Below the pieces are notes generated by a model, which saw only the letters and a program-made list of their open reading frames with translations, was not told the DNA's origin and made no database searches. A program made the position numbers and the translations under genes. From Pseudomonas ceruminis (GTDB lineage: Bacteria > Pseudomonadota > Gammaproteobacteria > Pseudomonadales > Pseudomonadaceae): a stretch of DNA of 64,000 bases. Shown one piece after another: positions 8,528 to 17,944 of the stretch. The DNA lies in the NCBI RefSeq assembly GCF_021602025.1, contig NZ_BQHW01000002.1, positions 248,001 through 312,000 on the forward strand. Reading direction: 5' to 3'. The first letter of the stretch is position 1. Each line of letters begins with the position of its first letter.

Positions 8528-10945
8528 ATGAACGAAATACCACGCACCTCGCGTGCCACACACTTCATCCTGGTCGGCTTGGGCGTGATCGTCGCCCTGC
8601 TCGGCCTCCTCCTGGCTGCTGGCGGCGTCAAGCTGGCTGGCCTGGGCGGTTCCTGGTACTTCCTGATCGGCGGACTGGCCATGGCCATCGCCGGCGTCTT
8701 GATTGCTCGTCGCAAGCGGGCCGGCGCGTGGTTGTATGCAGCCTTCCTGGTCGGCACCGCCATCTGGGCACTGATCGATGCGGGGCTGGTGTTCTGGCCG
8801 CTGTTCTCGCGCTTGTTCATGTTCGGTGCAATCGGCATGGTGGTAGCGCTGGTGTACCCGCTGCTGACGCGTGCCAATGGCGCCAGCACAGGCCGCGGCG
8901 CCTATGGCATCGCCGGCGTACTGGCCGTGGTACTGGCCATCGCCGCCGGCAACATGTTCGTCGCCCACCCCAGTGTCGCGCCGACCGGTAAAGGCCCAGG
9001 CATGACCCCGGTGGAACCCGGCAAGGAGCAGAAGGACTGGGCTCACTACGGCAACACTGAAGGTGGCAGCCGCTTTGCGGCCCTGGACCAGATCAACCGC
9101 ACCAACGTCGACAAGCTCAAGGTCGCCTGGACCTACCACACCGGTGACGTGGCGCTCAGCGATGGCAATGGCGCCGAAGACCAGCTGACACCCCTGCAGG
9201 TCGGCAACAAGGTGTTCATCTGCACCCCGCATAACAACCTGATCGCCCTCGATGCCGACACCGGCAAGGAACTGTGGAAAAACCCGATCAACGCCCAGTC
9301 CAAAGTCTGGCAGCGTTGCCGTGGCATGGCTTACTTCGACGCAACCGCGCCGATCGCCCAGCCCACCCAGCCCAACAGCTCCCCGATCACCGTCGGCAGC
9401 GTACCGGCCGGCGCCAATTGCCAGCGTCGCCTGCTGACCAACACCATCGATGGCCGCCTGATCGCAGTTGATGCCGACACGGGCGAGTTTTGCCAGGGCT
9501 TCGGCAACAATGGCCAGGTCGACCTCATGGCCGGCCTGGGTGATGTACCGGACTCCTACTACCAGTTGTCCTCCGCGCCGCTGATGGCCGGTACCACCGT
9601 GGTGGTCGGCGGCCGTGTCGCCGACAACGTCCAGACCGACATGCCAGGGGGTGTGATCCGTGGTTTCGACGTGATCACCGGGGCCATGCGCTGGGCCTTC
9701 GACCCAGGCAACCCACAAGACCGAAATGCGCCAGCCGACGGCAGTACCTATGTGCGCAGTACCCCGAACAGCTGGGCACCCATGTCCTACGACCCGGCGA
9801 TGAACACCGTATTCCTGCCGATGGGCTCGTCGTCCACGGACATCTATGGCGTTGAACGCAACACGCTCGACCACACTTACGGCGCTTCCGTCCTGGCCCT
9901 GGACGCCACCACCGGTAACGAGAAGTGGGTGTTTCAGACCGTGCACAACGACCTCTGGGACTTCGACCTGCCGATGCAACCAAGCCTGATCGACTTCACC
10001 AAGGATGACGGCAAGGCAGTACCTGCGGTAGTGATCGGCACCAAGGCCGGGCAGATCTACGTCCTCGACCGTGCTACCGGCAAACCGCTGACCCAGGTCG
10101 ACGAAGTACCGGTCAAGCCAAGCAACATCCCCAACGAGCCGTATGCCCCAACCCAACCGAAATCGGTCGGTATGCCACAGATTGGCGCGCAGACCCTGAC
10201 CGAGTCGGACATGTGGGGCGCAACCCCATACGACCAGCTGCTGTGCCGTATCGACTTCAAGAAGATGCGCTACGACGGCCTGTACACCGCGCCGGGCACC
10301 GACCTGTCGCTGAGCTTCCCGGGCTCGCTGGGCGGCATGAACTGGGGCAGCCTGTCTACCGACCCGGTACACGGTTTCATCTTCGTCAACGACATGCGCC
10401 TGGGCCTGTGGATTCAAATGATCCCTTCGCAGAATCAGGGCCAGGCAGCCTCCGGTGGTGAAGCGCTGAACACCGGTATGGGCGCCGTCCCGCTCAAGGG
10501 CACGCCATACGCGGTGAACAAGAACCGCTTCCTGTCGGTCGCCGGCATCCCGTGCCAGGCGCCACCGTTCGGCACCCTGACCGCCATCGACATGAAGACC
10601 CGTCAGGTGGCCTGGCAGGTACCGGTCGGCACCGTCGAAGACACCGGCCCCCTTGGCATCCGCATGCACCTGCCAATCAAGATCGGCCTGCCGACCCTTG
10701 GCGGTACCTTGTCGACCCAGGGCGGCCTGGTCTTCATCGCCGGCACCCAGGACTTCTATCTGCGCGCCTACGACAGCAGCAACGGTAACGAGGTCTGGAA
10801 GGCCCGCCTGCCCGTGGGTAGCCAGGGCGGCCCAATGACCTACGTTTCACCCAAGACCGGCAAGCAGTACGTGGTAATCACCGCGGGCGGCGCCCGCCAG
10901 TCGACAGACCGTGGCGACTACGTGATTTCCTACGCCCTGCCCTGA
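8528..10945 (+). CDS. gcd: Membrane-bound PQQ glucose dehydrogenase
   Basis: The 805-aa quinoprotein oxidises glucose to gluconolactone at the periplasmic face and passes electrons to ubiquinone. Five membrane helices occupy about residues 1–150. An eight-bladed PQQ beta-propeller follows, from about 165 (KDWAHYGNTEGGSRFAALDQ) to the end. Family landmarks are LTPLQVGNKVFICTPHN, NDLWDFDLPMQPSL with the presumed catalytic Asp, and the closing YVVITAGGARQSTDRGDY. Length and layout fit the P. putida enzyme. The OprB porin gene lies just downstream, as in P. putida. PQQ synthesis genes are not in the window. Confidence 0.95.
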   Translation: MNEIPRTSRATHFILVGLGVIVALLGLLLAAGGVKLAGLGGSWYFLIGGLAMAIAGVLIARRKRAGAWLYAAFLVGTAIWALIDAGLVFWPLFSRLFMFGAIGMVVALVYPLLTRANGASTGRGAYGIAGVLAVVLAIAAGNMFVAHPSVAPTGKGPGMTPVEPGKEQKDWAHYGNTEGGSRFAALDQINRTNVDKLKVAWTYHTGDVALSDGNGAEDQLTPLQVGNKVFICTPHNNLIALDADTGKELWKNPINAQSKVWQRCRGMAYFDATAPIAQPTQPNSSPITVGSVPAGANCQRRLLTNTIDGRLIAVDADTGEFCQGFGNNGQVDLMAGLGDVPDSYYQLSSAPLMAGTTVVVGGRVADNVQTDMPGGVIRGFDVITGAMRWAFDPGNPQDRNAPADGSTYVRSTPNSWAPMSYDPAMNTVFLPMGSSSTDIYGVERNTLDHTYGASVLALDATTGNEKWVFQTVHNDLWDFDLPMQPSLIDFTKDDGKAVPAVVIGTKAGQIYVLDRATGKPLTQVDEVPVKPSNIPNEPYAPTQPKSVGMPQIGAQTLTESDMWGATPYDQLLCRIDFKKMRYDGLYTAPGTDLSLSFPGSLGGMNWGSLSTDPVHGFIFVNDMRLGLWIQMIPSQNQGQAASGGEALNTGMGAVPLKGTPYAVNKNRFLSVAGIPCQAPPFGTLTAIDMKTRQVAWQVPVGTVEDTGPLGIRMHLPIKIGLPTLGGTLSTQGGLVFIAGTQDFYLRAYDSSNGNEVWKARLPVGSQGGPMTYVSPKTGKQYVVITAGGARQSTDRGDYVISYALP

Positions 10946-10950
10946 ACCGA

Positions 10951-10985
10951 GCCGTTCTTTACGCGGGCAGGCCCGCACTCACAGG
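10951..10985. repeat. P. putida-type REP element
   Basis: A 35-nt sequence between gcd and oprB has an imperfect stem (GCGGG…CCCGC) and ends in ACAGG. This fits the remembered pattern of the P. putida extragenic palindrome. It lies right after the gcd stop and may act as a weak terminator or mRNA stabiliser. Confidence 0.65.
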
Positions 10986-11084
10986 TCATGCAGCGCTTGG
11001 ACAGGCTGCACCCGCTGTGGGCGCGGGCCTGGCCGGTGATTGCACTGCCCCCAAACACCCAGATTTACCAGGAAAGCCCTCGCA

Positions 11085-12344
11085 ATGCGCTACACACCCA
11101 CTGCCCTGCTCCTCGTCCTGGCCAGTACCACTGCCCTGGCCGATGGCGACCTCATGTCCCGCAGCACCCTGACCGGCGACTGGGGTGGCCTGCGCCACCA
11201 GCTCGAAGACGACGGCATCAAGTTCACCGGCGACTACAGCGGTGAAACCGCCTACAACGCCCACGGTGGCCTGCACCGCTCGGCCCGCTACTCGCAGAAC
11301 CTCAAGCTGGGTGTGCAGTTCGATCTGTCGAAGCTGTACGGCCTAAACAACGGTGGCAAAGTCCAGCTCACCCTCAACGACCGCCGCGGCAACAGCGCCT
11401 CGGAAGACCTGGTGGGCAACCGCCTGCCCATCCAGGAAAACTACGGCGGCCTGTACACCCGCCTGACCGAGCTGAGCTACGAGCGCACGCTGTTTACCAA
11501 AGCGCTCAACGTCAAGATCGGCTACATGGCCATGGGCAACGACCTCGGCGGCCTGGACAGCGGCATCCTGTGCAACTTCATGAACGCCGGCTTCTGTGGC
11601 CACCCGCTGAACATGTCCGGGGGCAGTGGCTGGACCAATTACCCCAACGCTCACCTGGGTGCCCGCGTGAAGTACGACCTGTCACCGTCCTGGCAGCTAC
11701 GCGTGGCAGCGTTCAACGTCGACCCGTCGAGCAACGGCAATTCAAGCCGCGCCTGGCACCTGGGGCCCAAGCACACCACCGGGACCGTTGTGCCCGTGGA
11801 GCTGGTGTACAAGCTGCAAGGTGAACTGCCGGGCGAATACAAGCTGGGCTACTACTACGACAGCTCCGACGTGAAACGCATCGGCAGCGACAAGGAGGTG
11901 TCTGGCCGTGGCGGCCATTACCTGCTGATCGACCAGGCGGTATGGGCCGATGAACGCTCGCCGGGGCGCAGCCTGCATGCGTTCGGTCAGTACTCAGCGT
12001 CGAGCAAGGCAGCCTCGCCTTTCACCAAGTGGTACGGTGCCGGCGTGGTGCTGTACAAACCGTTCGAAGGCCGCCCTCGCGATACCGTGGCGCTGGGCTA
12101 TGGCCGCGCCGTGCCGAACCCGCGCAGCCGCGACGTGCTGGAAGACGCAGCCTTCGATGCCGGGCAGTCGTTCCCGGATATCGACAGCGCCGAGCAGTTG
12201 ATCGAGCTGAGCTATGGCTACCAGGCCACGCCCTGGCTGAACCTGCGCCCAGATGTGCAGTACATCATCGAGCCGGGCGCATTCTCCGGGAAGGCCATCG
12301 ACAACGCGCTGGTGGTGGGGCTGCAGGTCAAGGCGACCTTCTAA
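11085..12344 (+). CDS. oprB: Carbohydrate-selective porin OprB
   Basis: The 419-aa outer-membrane porin has a signal peptide (MRYTPTALLLVLASTTALA). It starts its mature part with STLTGDWGGLRHQLEDDGIK, the classic OprB opening, and ends with Phe (LQVKATF) as expected of a beta-barrel. OprB lets glucose and related sugars into the periplasm, where the upstream gcd enzyme oxidises them. The start at 11085 is the ATG of the signal peptide; the ATG at 11040 would add a polar leader. Confidence 0.93.
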   Translation: MRYTPTALLLVLASTTALADGDLMSRSTLTGDWGGLRHQLEDDGIKFTGDYSGETAYNAHGGLHRSARYSQNLKLGVQFDLSKLYGLNNGGKVQLTLNDRRGNSASEDLVGNRLPIQENYGGLYTRLTELSYERTLFTKALNVKIGYMAMGNDLGGLDSGILCNFMNAGFCGHPLNMSGGSGWTNYPNAHLGARVKYDLSPSWQLRVAAFNVDPSSNGNSSRAWHLGPKHTTGTVVPVELVYKLQGELPGEYKLGYYYDSSDVKRIGSDKEVSGRGGHYLLIDQAVWADERSPGRSLHAFGQYSASSKAASPFTKWYGAGVVLYKPFEGRPRDTVALGYGRAVPNPRSRDVLEDAAFDAGQSFPDIDSAEQLIELSYGYQATPWLNLRPDVQYIIEPGAFSGKAIDNALVVGLQVKATF

Positions 12345-12350
12345 GCTTGA

Positions 12351-12392
12351 GGGCCGCCTGGCGGCCCGTTCGCGGGGGCGGTTTGCCCCGCG
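12351..12392. terminator. Two tandem hairpins between convergent genes
   Basis: Two inverted repeats lie in the 63-bp gap between oprB and the convergent argE-like gene. They are GGGCCGC-CTG-GCGGCCC (12351–12367) and CGCGGGG-N8-CCCCGCG (12371–12392). There is no T-tract, so this is a probable bidirectional or REP-like terminator. Confidence 0.5.
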
Positions 12393-12407
12393 ACGCAGCC
12401 ACCGCAA

Positions 12408-13568
12408 TCAACCTTCCCGCAGGTAATCCACCAGCCGCAATAGCATCGCGTCACACCCCTGCAACTGCTCGACACTGACGAATTCATCCGGCTTATGGCC
12501 CTGCTCCATGCTCCCAGGCCCACAGACCACGGTGGGAATACCCGCCTGATCGAACAACCCGCCTTCGGTACCAAACGCTACGGTGCCGAACGCATTCGAA
12601 CCACTGAGCAAGGCCACCAGGCGTGCAGCCTCGCTGTCGGCCGGCGTGGCCAACCCAGGGTAGGCGCTCAGGGGCTGCAGGCGAATCGCACTGGCGGCGT
12701 TGACCTTGCGCATGCGGGGCAGCAACTCGGCTTCGGCATAGGCCTGCAACTGATCGGCCACCGACTGCGCCTCGAAGCCTGGTAACGCCCGCACCTCGAA
12801 GTCGAACGCACACTCCTCGGGCACAATGTTCAACGCCCTGCCGCCCTTGATCACCCCCGTCTGCACGGTGGAGAACGGCGGGTCGAAGCGCTCGTCATGG
12901 CGTTCAGGCAAGGCCAGGGCATCACCGATCTCGCCCAACTTGCCGATCAGCCGGGCGGCATACTCAATGGCATTGACCCCATACGGCGCATACGCCGAGT
13001 GGCAAGCCGCGCCGTGCACCTCGCAGCGCATCGCCAACTTACCCTTGTGGCCCAGTACCGGCTTGAGCTCTGTGGGCTCGCCAATCAGGCACAAACGTGG
13101 CTTGTGCGGGCGCTGCTCGAGCGCCGCCAGCATCGAGCGCACGCCCAGGCAGCCGACCTCTTCGTCATAGGAAAACGCCAAGTGCACCGGGATCCGCAAC
13201 GGCTGCGCTAGAAACGCCGGTACGGCCGCCAGCACGGAGGCGATGAACCCCTTCATGTCCGCCGTGCCACGGCCATACAGACGCCCGTCACGCTCACTCA
13301 GGGCAAAGGGTGGGACCGTCCAGGCCTGGCCGTCCACCGGCACCACGTCGGTGTGCCCGGAGAGCACCACGCCGCCCATACCTGACGGCCCGATGGTGGC
13401 GAACAGATTCGCCTTGGTGCCTTCTGGGTTATGGAACAGCTCGCAGTCCACGCCCAGCCCGGCCAGGTAATCACGAATGAAGCCGATCAGTTGCAGGTTG
13501 GAGTCGCGGCTGACCGTGGCAAAACCGATCAGTTGCGCCAGCACGTCGCGGCTGCTGAACTCACTCAT
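12408..13568 (-). CDS. argE: M20-family deacetylase, ArgE-like
   Basis: The 386-aa product resembles N-acetylornithine deacetylase and relatives, cytosolic zinc enzymes that remove N-acyl groups from amino acids. Family residues are seen in order: LSGHTDVVPVDG (metal His and catalytic Asp), RGTADMKGF (bridging Asp), SYDEEVGCLG (catalytic Glu and metal Glu), LIGEPTELKP and the late CGPGSMEQGHKPDEFV (metal His). It overlaps the upstream DUF1028 gene by 8 bp, so the two are translationally coupled. Since Pseudomonas also makes ornithine by the ArgJ route, this copy is likely catabolic, acting on a product of the divergent flavin monooxygenase/Rid genes. Confidence 0.8.
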   Translation of the reverse strand: MSEFSSRDVLAQLIGFATVSRDSNLQLIGFIRDYLAGLGVDCELFHNPEGTKANLFATIGPSGMGGVVLSGHTDVVPVDGQAWTVPPFALSERDGRLYGRGTADMKGFIASVLAAVPAFLAQPLRIPVHLAFSYDEEVGCLGVRSMLAALEQRPHKPRLCLIGEPTELKPVLGHKGKLAMRCEVHGAACHSAYAPYGVNAIEYAARLIGKLGEIGDALALPERHDERFDPPFSTVQTGVIKGGRALNIVPEECAFDFEVRALPGFEAQSVADQLQAYAEAELLPRMRKVNAASAIRLQPLSAYPGLATPADSEAARLVALLSGSNAFGTVAFGTEGGLFDQAGIPTVVCGPGSMEQGHKPDEFVSVEQLQGCDAMLLRLVDYLREG

Positions 13569-14238
13569 CCCCCGGCACCCCATAGCTGGGCGCCGTGGTG
13601 GGGTCCAGGGCGCGGGTGACGTAATCCTGCATCTGCGGGCGATATGCCTGCCACAAGCCATCGAGTACGCCGATCGGGTCTTCGTCGGCCCAGTCCACGC
13701 GCAGGTCCACCAGTGGCCAGGTCAGCTCGCCAGCGATCTTCAGCGCCGCCGAGTGCACCGGCCCCGCCTCACCGCCTGCTGCCATCGCCGCGTGCATGGC
13801 GGCCAGCAAGCGGTCGGCCAGGTGCCCGCCCGACTGCTCGAAGGCGTGCACCATGGCCTCGATTACCTGCACCGAGGACAGCAGGTTGCCCGCTGCCGCG
13901 CACTGTTCGCCGGCCACCGCGTTATGCACGCCCAGTGCCTCCTTGCCGGTAAACAGCGCCACCTGGCCGTTGCTGTCGATCACCGTGACCTGGCGGTACT
14001 CGCTCCAGCCATTGGCACTGAGCACCCGGTCCAGCGCCGCGGCAGGTGGCATCTGGCCCTGCTCCAGGGCATCGAGGATCTGTGGCCCGAGGGCGGGCAA
14101 GGTGATGTTCTGGGTGGACACGGCGCCGACGCCTGCACGTACCCACGGACAGCGAGCGCCCACAGCGATGCTCGAGGAGCTGATGGCGATACCGACCTGG
14201 CCGGTTTCCTGGCAGCGACCGATGATGGAGAAGGTCAT
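13561..14238 (-). CDS. DUF1028 protein (Ntn-hydrolase-like)
   Basis: The 225-aa product begins MTFSIIGRCQETGQVGIAIS and continues with VGARCPWVRAGVGAVSTQN, the signature start of DUF1028. The family is related by fold to Ntn hydrolases and often sits beside amidases or deacylases; its reaction is not established. The start at 14238 was preferred over 14274 because the conserved region begins there behind an AGGAAC-type site. It is the first gene of the two-gene minus-strand operon with the ArgE-like enzyme. Confidence 0.8.
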   Translation of the reverse strand: MTFSIIGRCQETGQVGIAISSSSIAVGARCPWVRAGVGAVSTQNITLPALGPQILDALEQGQMPPAAALDRVLSANGWSEYRQVTVIDSNGQVALFTGKEALGVHNAVAGEQCAAAGNLLSSVQVIEAMVHAFEQSGGHLADRLLAAMHAAMAAGGEAGPVHSAALKIAGELTWPLVDLRVDWADEDPIGVLDGLWQAYRPQMQDYVTRALDPTTAPSYGVPGDE

Positions 14239-14432
14239 GGGGAGGTTCCTGTTGTTCTGTACGGTTGCTGGCATTCTGGACAGAACCCTTTAGTGCGCGA
14301 AACCACCTTTTTCCTGTGCCTTGAGCAGGAAAAAACTAAGGCCGCGACGCGCCCCTGAAAATCCTCCCGAACCGCCCCCCACATTACGCCGCAAGCCTTT
14401 GATCACAGGGCCTTCGCCGTTTTATCGGCAAG

Positions 14433-14448
14433 TACTAGTTAAATACTA
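14433..14448. promoter_or_regulatory. Candidate operator TACTA-N6-TACTA
   Basis: Two TACTA motifs 11 bp apart, one helical turn, sit in the AT-rich centre of the 304-bp divergent region between the DUF1028/argE and monooxygenase/rid operons. A LysR regulator lies at the end of the latter. Binding is inferred. Confidence 0.35.
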
Positions 14449-14542
14449 ATTTCGCGATTTCCGGTGCATCCCTAGTCTGGCCCCAGGTAACGGCGGTCCT
14501 CCAAACCGACCTGACAAAAACCGCCTGAACAAGGGCTCGGAC

Positions 14543-15862
14543 ATGACACTGAACAACATCGAAATCGACACCCTCGTCGTCGGCGCCGGCCAGGCCGGCG
14601 TGGCCATGAGCGAACACCTGAGCAAGCTCGGGGTACCGCACCTGGTACTGGAACGCAAGCGTATCGCTGAAGCCTGGCGCACCGGCCGCTGGGACTCGCT
14701 GGTTGCCAACGGCCCGGTCTGGCATGACCGCTTCCCAGGCCTGGAATTCAACCTCGATGCCGACGCCTTCGCCGGCAAGGACCAGGTTGCCGACTACTTC
14801 GAGCAGTACGTACGCAAGTACAACCTGCCGGTGCGCACGGGCATCGAAGTGAAGCGCGTGGTGCGCAACGCCGACCGCCCAGGCTTCACCATCGAAACCA
14901 ACGAAGGCGTGATCCGCGCCAACCGTGTGGTCGCCGCCACCGGCCCGTTCCAGCGCCCGGTGATCCCGGCCATCGCGCCCAAAGACGCCCACCTGCACCA
15001 GATCCACTCGGCGGCCTACTACAACCCCGAGCAGTTGCCCGAAGGCGCCGTGCTGGTGGTCGGTGCCGGCTCGTCGGGCGTGCAGATCGCCGAAGAACTG
15101 ATGCGCGCCGGCCGTCAGGTTTACCTCTCAGTCGGCGCCCACGACCGCCCGCCACGTGCCTATCGCAACCGTGACTTCTGCTGGTGGCTGGGCGTGCTGG
15201 GCGAATGGGACGCGGAAATTGCCAAGCCCGGGCGGGAACACGTGACCATCGCCGTCAGTGGTGCCCGTGGTGGCCACACCGTGGACTTCCGCGCCCTCGC
15301 CCACCAGGGCATGACCCTGGTCGGCCTGACCCAGTCATTCGAAAACGGCGTGGCACGCTTTCAGGACAACCTGGCCGAAAACATCCAGCGTGGCGATGAA
15401 AACTACCTGGCACTGCTCGATGCGGCCGATGCCTACATCGAACGCAACGGCCTGGACCTGCCGCAAGAGCCCGAGGCACGCAAGCGCCTGCCGGACCCGG
15501 CGTGTGTCAGCAACCCGCTGCACGAACTGGACCTGGCCCAGGCAGGCGTGACCAGCATCATCTGGGCCACTGGCTACGGCGTGGACTTCAGCTGGCTGCA
15601 GGTCGACACCTTCGACGCCAACGGCAAACCCCAGCACCAGCGCGGCGTATCCCGTGAACCGGGCGTTTACTTCCTCGGCCTGCCCTGGTTGTCGCGCCGT
15701 GGTTCGTCGTTCATCTGGGGGGTATGGCACGACGCCAAACACGTCGCCGGCCACATCGCCACCCAGCGCACCTACCTGGCTTACCGCGATCGCGAACAGC
15801 GCGAAGCGGATGAGCAGCAAGCCCACTCGATCAGCAACGTCAGCACCCTCGGAGCCCACTGA
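14543..15862 (+). CDS. Flavin-containing monooxygenase-like FAD/NAD(P) oxidoreductase
   Basis: The 439-aa product has two Rossmann motifs: GAGQAG at about residue 14 for FAD and VVGAGSSGVQIAEEL at about 170 for NAD(P)H. Between them is the typical W-R-TGRWDSLVANGPVWHDRF region of the CzcO/FMO-like class. Such enzymes oxygenate soft nucleophiles (N or S) or carbonyls. Its stop overlaps the start of the Rid-family gene (TGATG), so the two are co-translated. Together with the divergent DUF1028 and deacetylase genes it suggests oxidative use of an amine or amide. The substrate is unknown. Confidence 0.85.
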   Translation: MTLNNIEIDTLVVGAGQAGVAMSEHLSKLGVPHLVLERKRIAEAWRTGRWDSLVANGPVWHDRFPGLEFNLDADAFAGKDQVADYFEQYVRKYNLPVRTGIEVKRVVRNADRPGFTIETNEGVIRANRVVAATGPFQRPVIPAIAPKDAHLHQIHSAAYYNPEQLPEGAVLVVGAGSSGVQIAEELMRAGRQVYLSVGAHDRPPRAYRNRDFCWWLGVLGEWDAEIAKPGREHVTIAVSGARGGHTVDFRALAHQGMTLVGLTQSFENGVARFQDNLAENIQRGDENYLALLDAADAYIERNGLDLPQEPEARKRLPDPACVSNPLHELDLAQAGVTSIIWATGYGVDFSWLQVDTFDANGKPQHQRGVSREPGVYFLGLPWLSRRGSSFIWGVWHDAKHVAGHIATQRTYLAYRDREQREADEQQAHSISNVSTLGAH

Positions 15863-16278
15863 TGCCTACTCATACCCGCATCCGCATGTTCAACACCAAG
15901 GAAACCTACCCTAACCAGACCCTGGACAACGACCTGTGCCAGGCGGTGCGTGCCGGCAACACCATTTACGTGCGCGGCCAGGTCGGGACTGACTTCGAGG
16001 GCCGCCTGGTTGGCCTGGGCGATCCAAGGGCGCAGGCCGAGCAAGCGATGAAGAACGTCAAGCAACTGCTTGAAGAGGCCGGCTCCGACCTGTCGCACAT
16101 CGTCAAGACCACCACCTACATCACTGACCCTCGCTTCCGTGAACCGGTGTACAAGGAAGTGGGCAAGTGGCTCAAGGGTGTCTACCCGATCTCCACCGGC
16201 CTGGTGGTGGCAGGCCTGGCTCAGCCCGAGTGGCTGATGGAAATCGACGTGATTGCAGTAGTCCCGGATCAGCAGTGA
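15862..16278 (+). CDS. Rid-family protein (YjgF/YER057c/UK114)
   Basis: The 138-aa product is a trimer-forming Rid fold, with AVRAGNTIYVRGQVG and VKTTTYITDPRF as landmarks. RidA itself hydrolyses enamines and imines using an Arg in the motif ARSCVEV. Here the aligned stretch is ISTGLVV, with Ser where that Arg sits, so this is probably one of the other Rid subgroups rather than a classical imine deaminase. It is translationally coupled to the flavin monooxygenase and may process its product. Confidence 0.85.
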   Translation: MPTHTRIRMFNTKETYPNQTLDNDLCQAVRAGNTIYVRGQVGTDFEGRLVGLGDPRAQAEQAMKNVKQLLEEAGSDLSHIVKTTTYITDPRFREPVYKEVGKWLKGVYPISTGLVVAGLAQPEWLMEIDVIAVVPDQQ

Positions 16279-16293
16279 TTCAGTGATACGAAC

Positions 16294-16315
16294 TGGGGCC
16301 GCACGTGCGGCCCCA
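16294..16315. terminator. Perfect palindrome between convergent genes
   Basis: A 22-nt perfect palindrome (half TGGGGCCGCAC) occupies the 43-bp gap between the rid gene and the convergent LysR gene. It can form the same hairpin on either strand, so it probably ends both transcripts. There is no T-tract. Confidence 0.6.
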
Positions 16316-16321
16316 ATCGAT

Positions 16322-17227
16322 TCATAGCCTGGCCAACTCTTCCCGGCAAAAGTCCACGAACAATTGCGCCGGCTTGGTCAGTTGCACCCGCTTGAGCCGC
16401 GCCGCCGCCAGCCCCGACAATGCCACCGGTTCGGCGATGTCCACCGTCACCAGCCGCTGCCCGTCATACGTGCATTCCGAATGCGGCCGGGTCACCAGCA
16501 GCGAAAAGCCAAAGCCCTGGCCCACCATCCCGCGCACCATCTCGATCGACGGCGAACTGAAGACAATGTTCGGCGTCAGCCCCATCTCGTTGAACAGGCT
16601 GACGAAGTACGTGCGGCTGGGCGCGACGTCCAGCAGGATCATCGGCTCCGGGCACAGATCACGCAGCGACACCTGCGCCTGGCCAGCGAAGCGATGCTTT
16701 TCCGGGAGCAATACATAGGGCTTCTGCGGCGGCATCAAGGGTTCGGCTTCGATGGTACCGTCAAGGTCGTGGTCGTACAGAAACGCCAGGTCGAACGTAC
16801 CGGCCGTCAAGCCCTGGATCAGGTCCTGCTGTTCCCCGTCGCGCAGGCGAATGTCCACCCCTGGGTAGCGCTCGCGAAAACCGGCGATCAGGCGTGGCAG
16901 GTACAGCGGTGCCACTGTCTCGAAGCACCCGATGTCGATCTGCCCGGCGACGGTGTCGTTGTCGGCCAGTGCGTTCTGCTCGAACTCGTGGGCCATCTGC
17001 AACAGCGACTTGGTCTTGGCGTAGAAACGCTTGCCGCTGGGGGTCAGCGACACACCCTGGGCATGGTGGCGAATGAACAGCTGCACACCGAAGCTTTCCT
17101 CCAGGCTCTTGATCGCCGTGGAGATCGACGGCTGGGCGATGTACAGCTGCCGCGAGGCCTCGGCAACGCTGCCGGCCTCGACGGTGGTGACGAAGTACTT
17201 GAGTTGTCGCAAGGTATAGGAAGCCAC
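16322..17227 (-). CDS. LysR-family transcriptional regulator
   Basis: The 301-aa product has the LysR HTH (TLRQLKYFVTTVEAGSVAEA, then RQLYIAQPSISTAIKSLEES) and an effector domain. Two in-frame GTG codons lie at the 5' end (17233 and 17227). The second has AGAGAGG with a 5-nt gap and is preferred; the first overlaps that site. The gene is next to, and convergent with, the monooxygenase/rid operon and probably controls the divergent locus, possibly through the TACTA repeats near 14440. Confidence 0.85.
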   Translation of the reverse strand: MASYTLRQLKYFVTTVEAGSVAEASRQLYIAQPSISTAIKSLEESFGVQLFIRHHAQGVSLTPSGKRFYAKTKSLLQMAHEFEQNALADNDTVAGQIDIGCFETVAPLYLPRLIAGFRERYPGVDIRLRDGEQQDLIQGLTAGTFDLAFLYDHDLDGTIEAEPLMPPQKPYVLLPEKHRFAGQAQVSLRDLCPEPMILLDVAPSRTYFVSLFNEMGLTPNIVFSSPSIEMVRGMVGQGFGFSLLVTRPHSECTYDGQRLVTVDIAEPVALSGLAAARLKRVQLTKPAQLFVDFCREELARL

Positions 17228-17481
17228 AGGCACCTCTCTGGCGCCAGTCAGACGCCTTTGGAATTATCCTGCCACTTTACCTTGGCGCCGCACATGCAGG
17301 CTGCCGGGTGATAAAGGATTTGCCTAAGGCTTGAGCATATTTTTGCGCGGCCCGCTCAGGCGCCGATGAAGTTCACCCCTCGCGCCCCCGCAATGCCTGG
17401 GCCACAGGCGTAGCCAGCTGGTGAATCAGGGCCAGAGCGTCTTTACTGAACACTAACGACCCGCAGGAACGGTGTGCGCCT

Positions 17482-17868
17482 ATGAAGATCGTTGTCACCA
17501 GCATCCTCGTCGACGACCAGGCCAAGGCCCTGGCTTTCTACCATTACGTGCTCGGCTTCGAGCCCAAGGACGATATCCCCTTGGGCCAGCATCGCTGGCT
17601 CACCCTCACCTCGCCCAACGACCCCAACGGTGTGCAACTGATACTGGAACCCGATGCGCACCCCGCGGCCAAGACCTACAAGGCAGCCCTTAAGCAGGAC
17701 GGCATTGCGGTGACGTCTTTCGGCGTGCGCGACATTCACGCTGAATACACGCGGCTGTGCAAGGCCGGGGTAACCTTCACCAAGCCGCCCACCGACATCG
17801 GGCCAGCCACCATCGCGGTGTTCGACGATACCTGCGGCAACCTGATCCAGCTCGCCCAGAAGCATTGA
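17482..17868 (+). CDS. VOC-family (glyoxalase/dioxygenase superfamily) protein
   Basis: The 128-aa product has the paired beta-alpha-beta-beta-beta modules of the VOC fold. It begins MKIVVTSILVDDQAKALAFY and ends AVFDDTCGNLIQLAQKH, where the Glu often used as metal ligand is Gln. Subgroup and substrate are unclear. It is separated by 76 bp from the next gene on the same strand. Confidence 0.8.
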   Translation: MKIVVTSILVDDQAKALAFYHYVLGFEPKDDIPLGQHRWLTLTSPNDPNGVQLILEPDAHPAAKTYKAALKQDGIAVTSFGVRDIHAEYTRLCKAGVTFTKPPTDIGPATIAVFDDTCGNLIQLAQKH

Positions 17869-17944
17869 GCAAGACCTGTGGCAGGCCAGGTATGCATTCG
17901 CTACATTGGCTGCTGTTCCCCGTGCGCTACAACAAGGAAAACCA

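Noticed and set aside
8483-10669. 728-codon open frame on the minus strand opposite gcd
   Set aside because: It is the antisense shadow of gcd in high-GC DNA: no protein-like pattern and low-complexity His/Gly/Val-rich composition.
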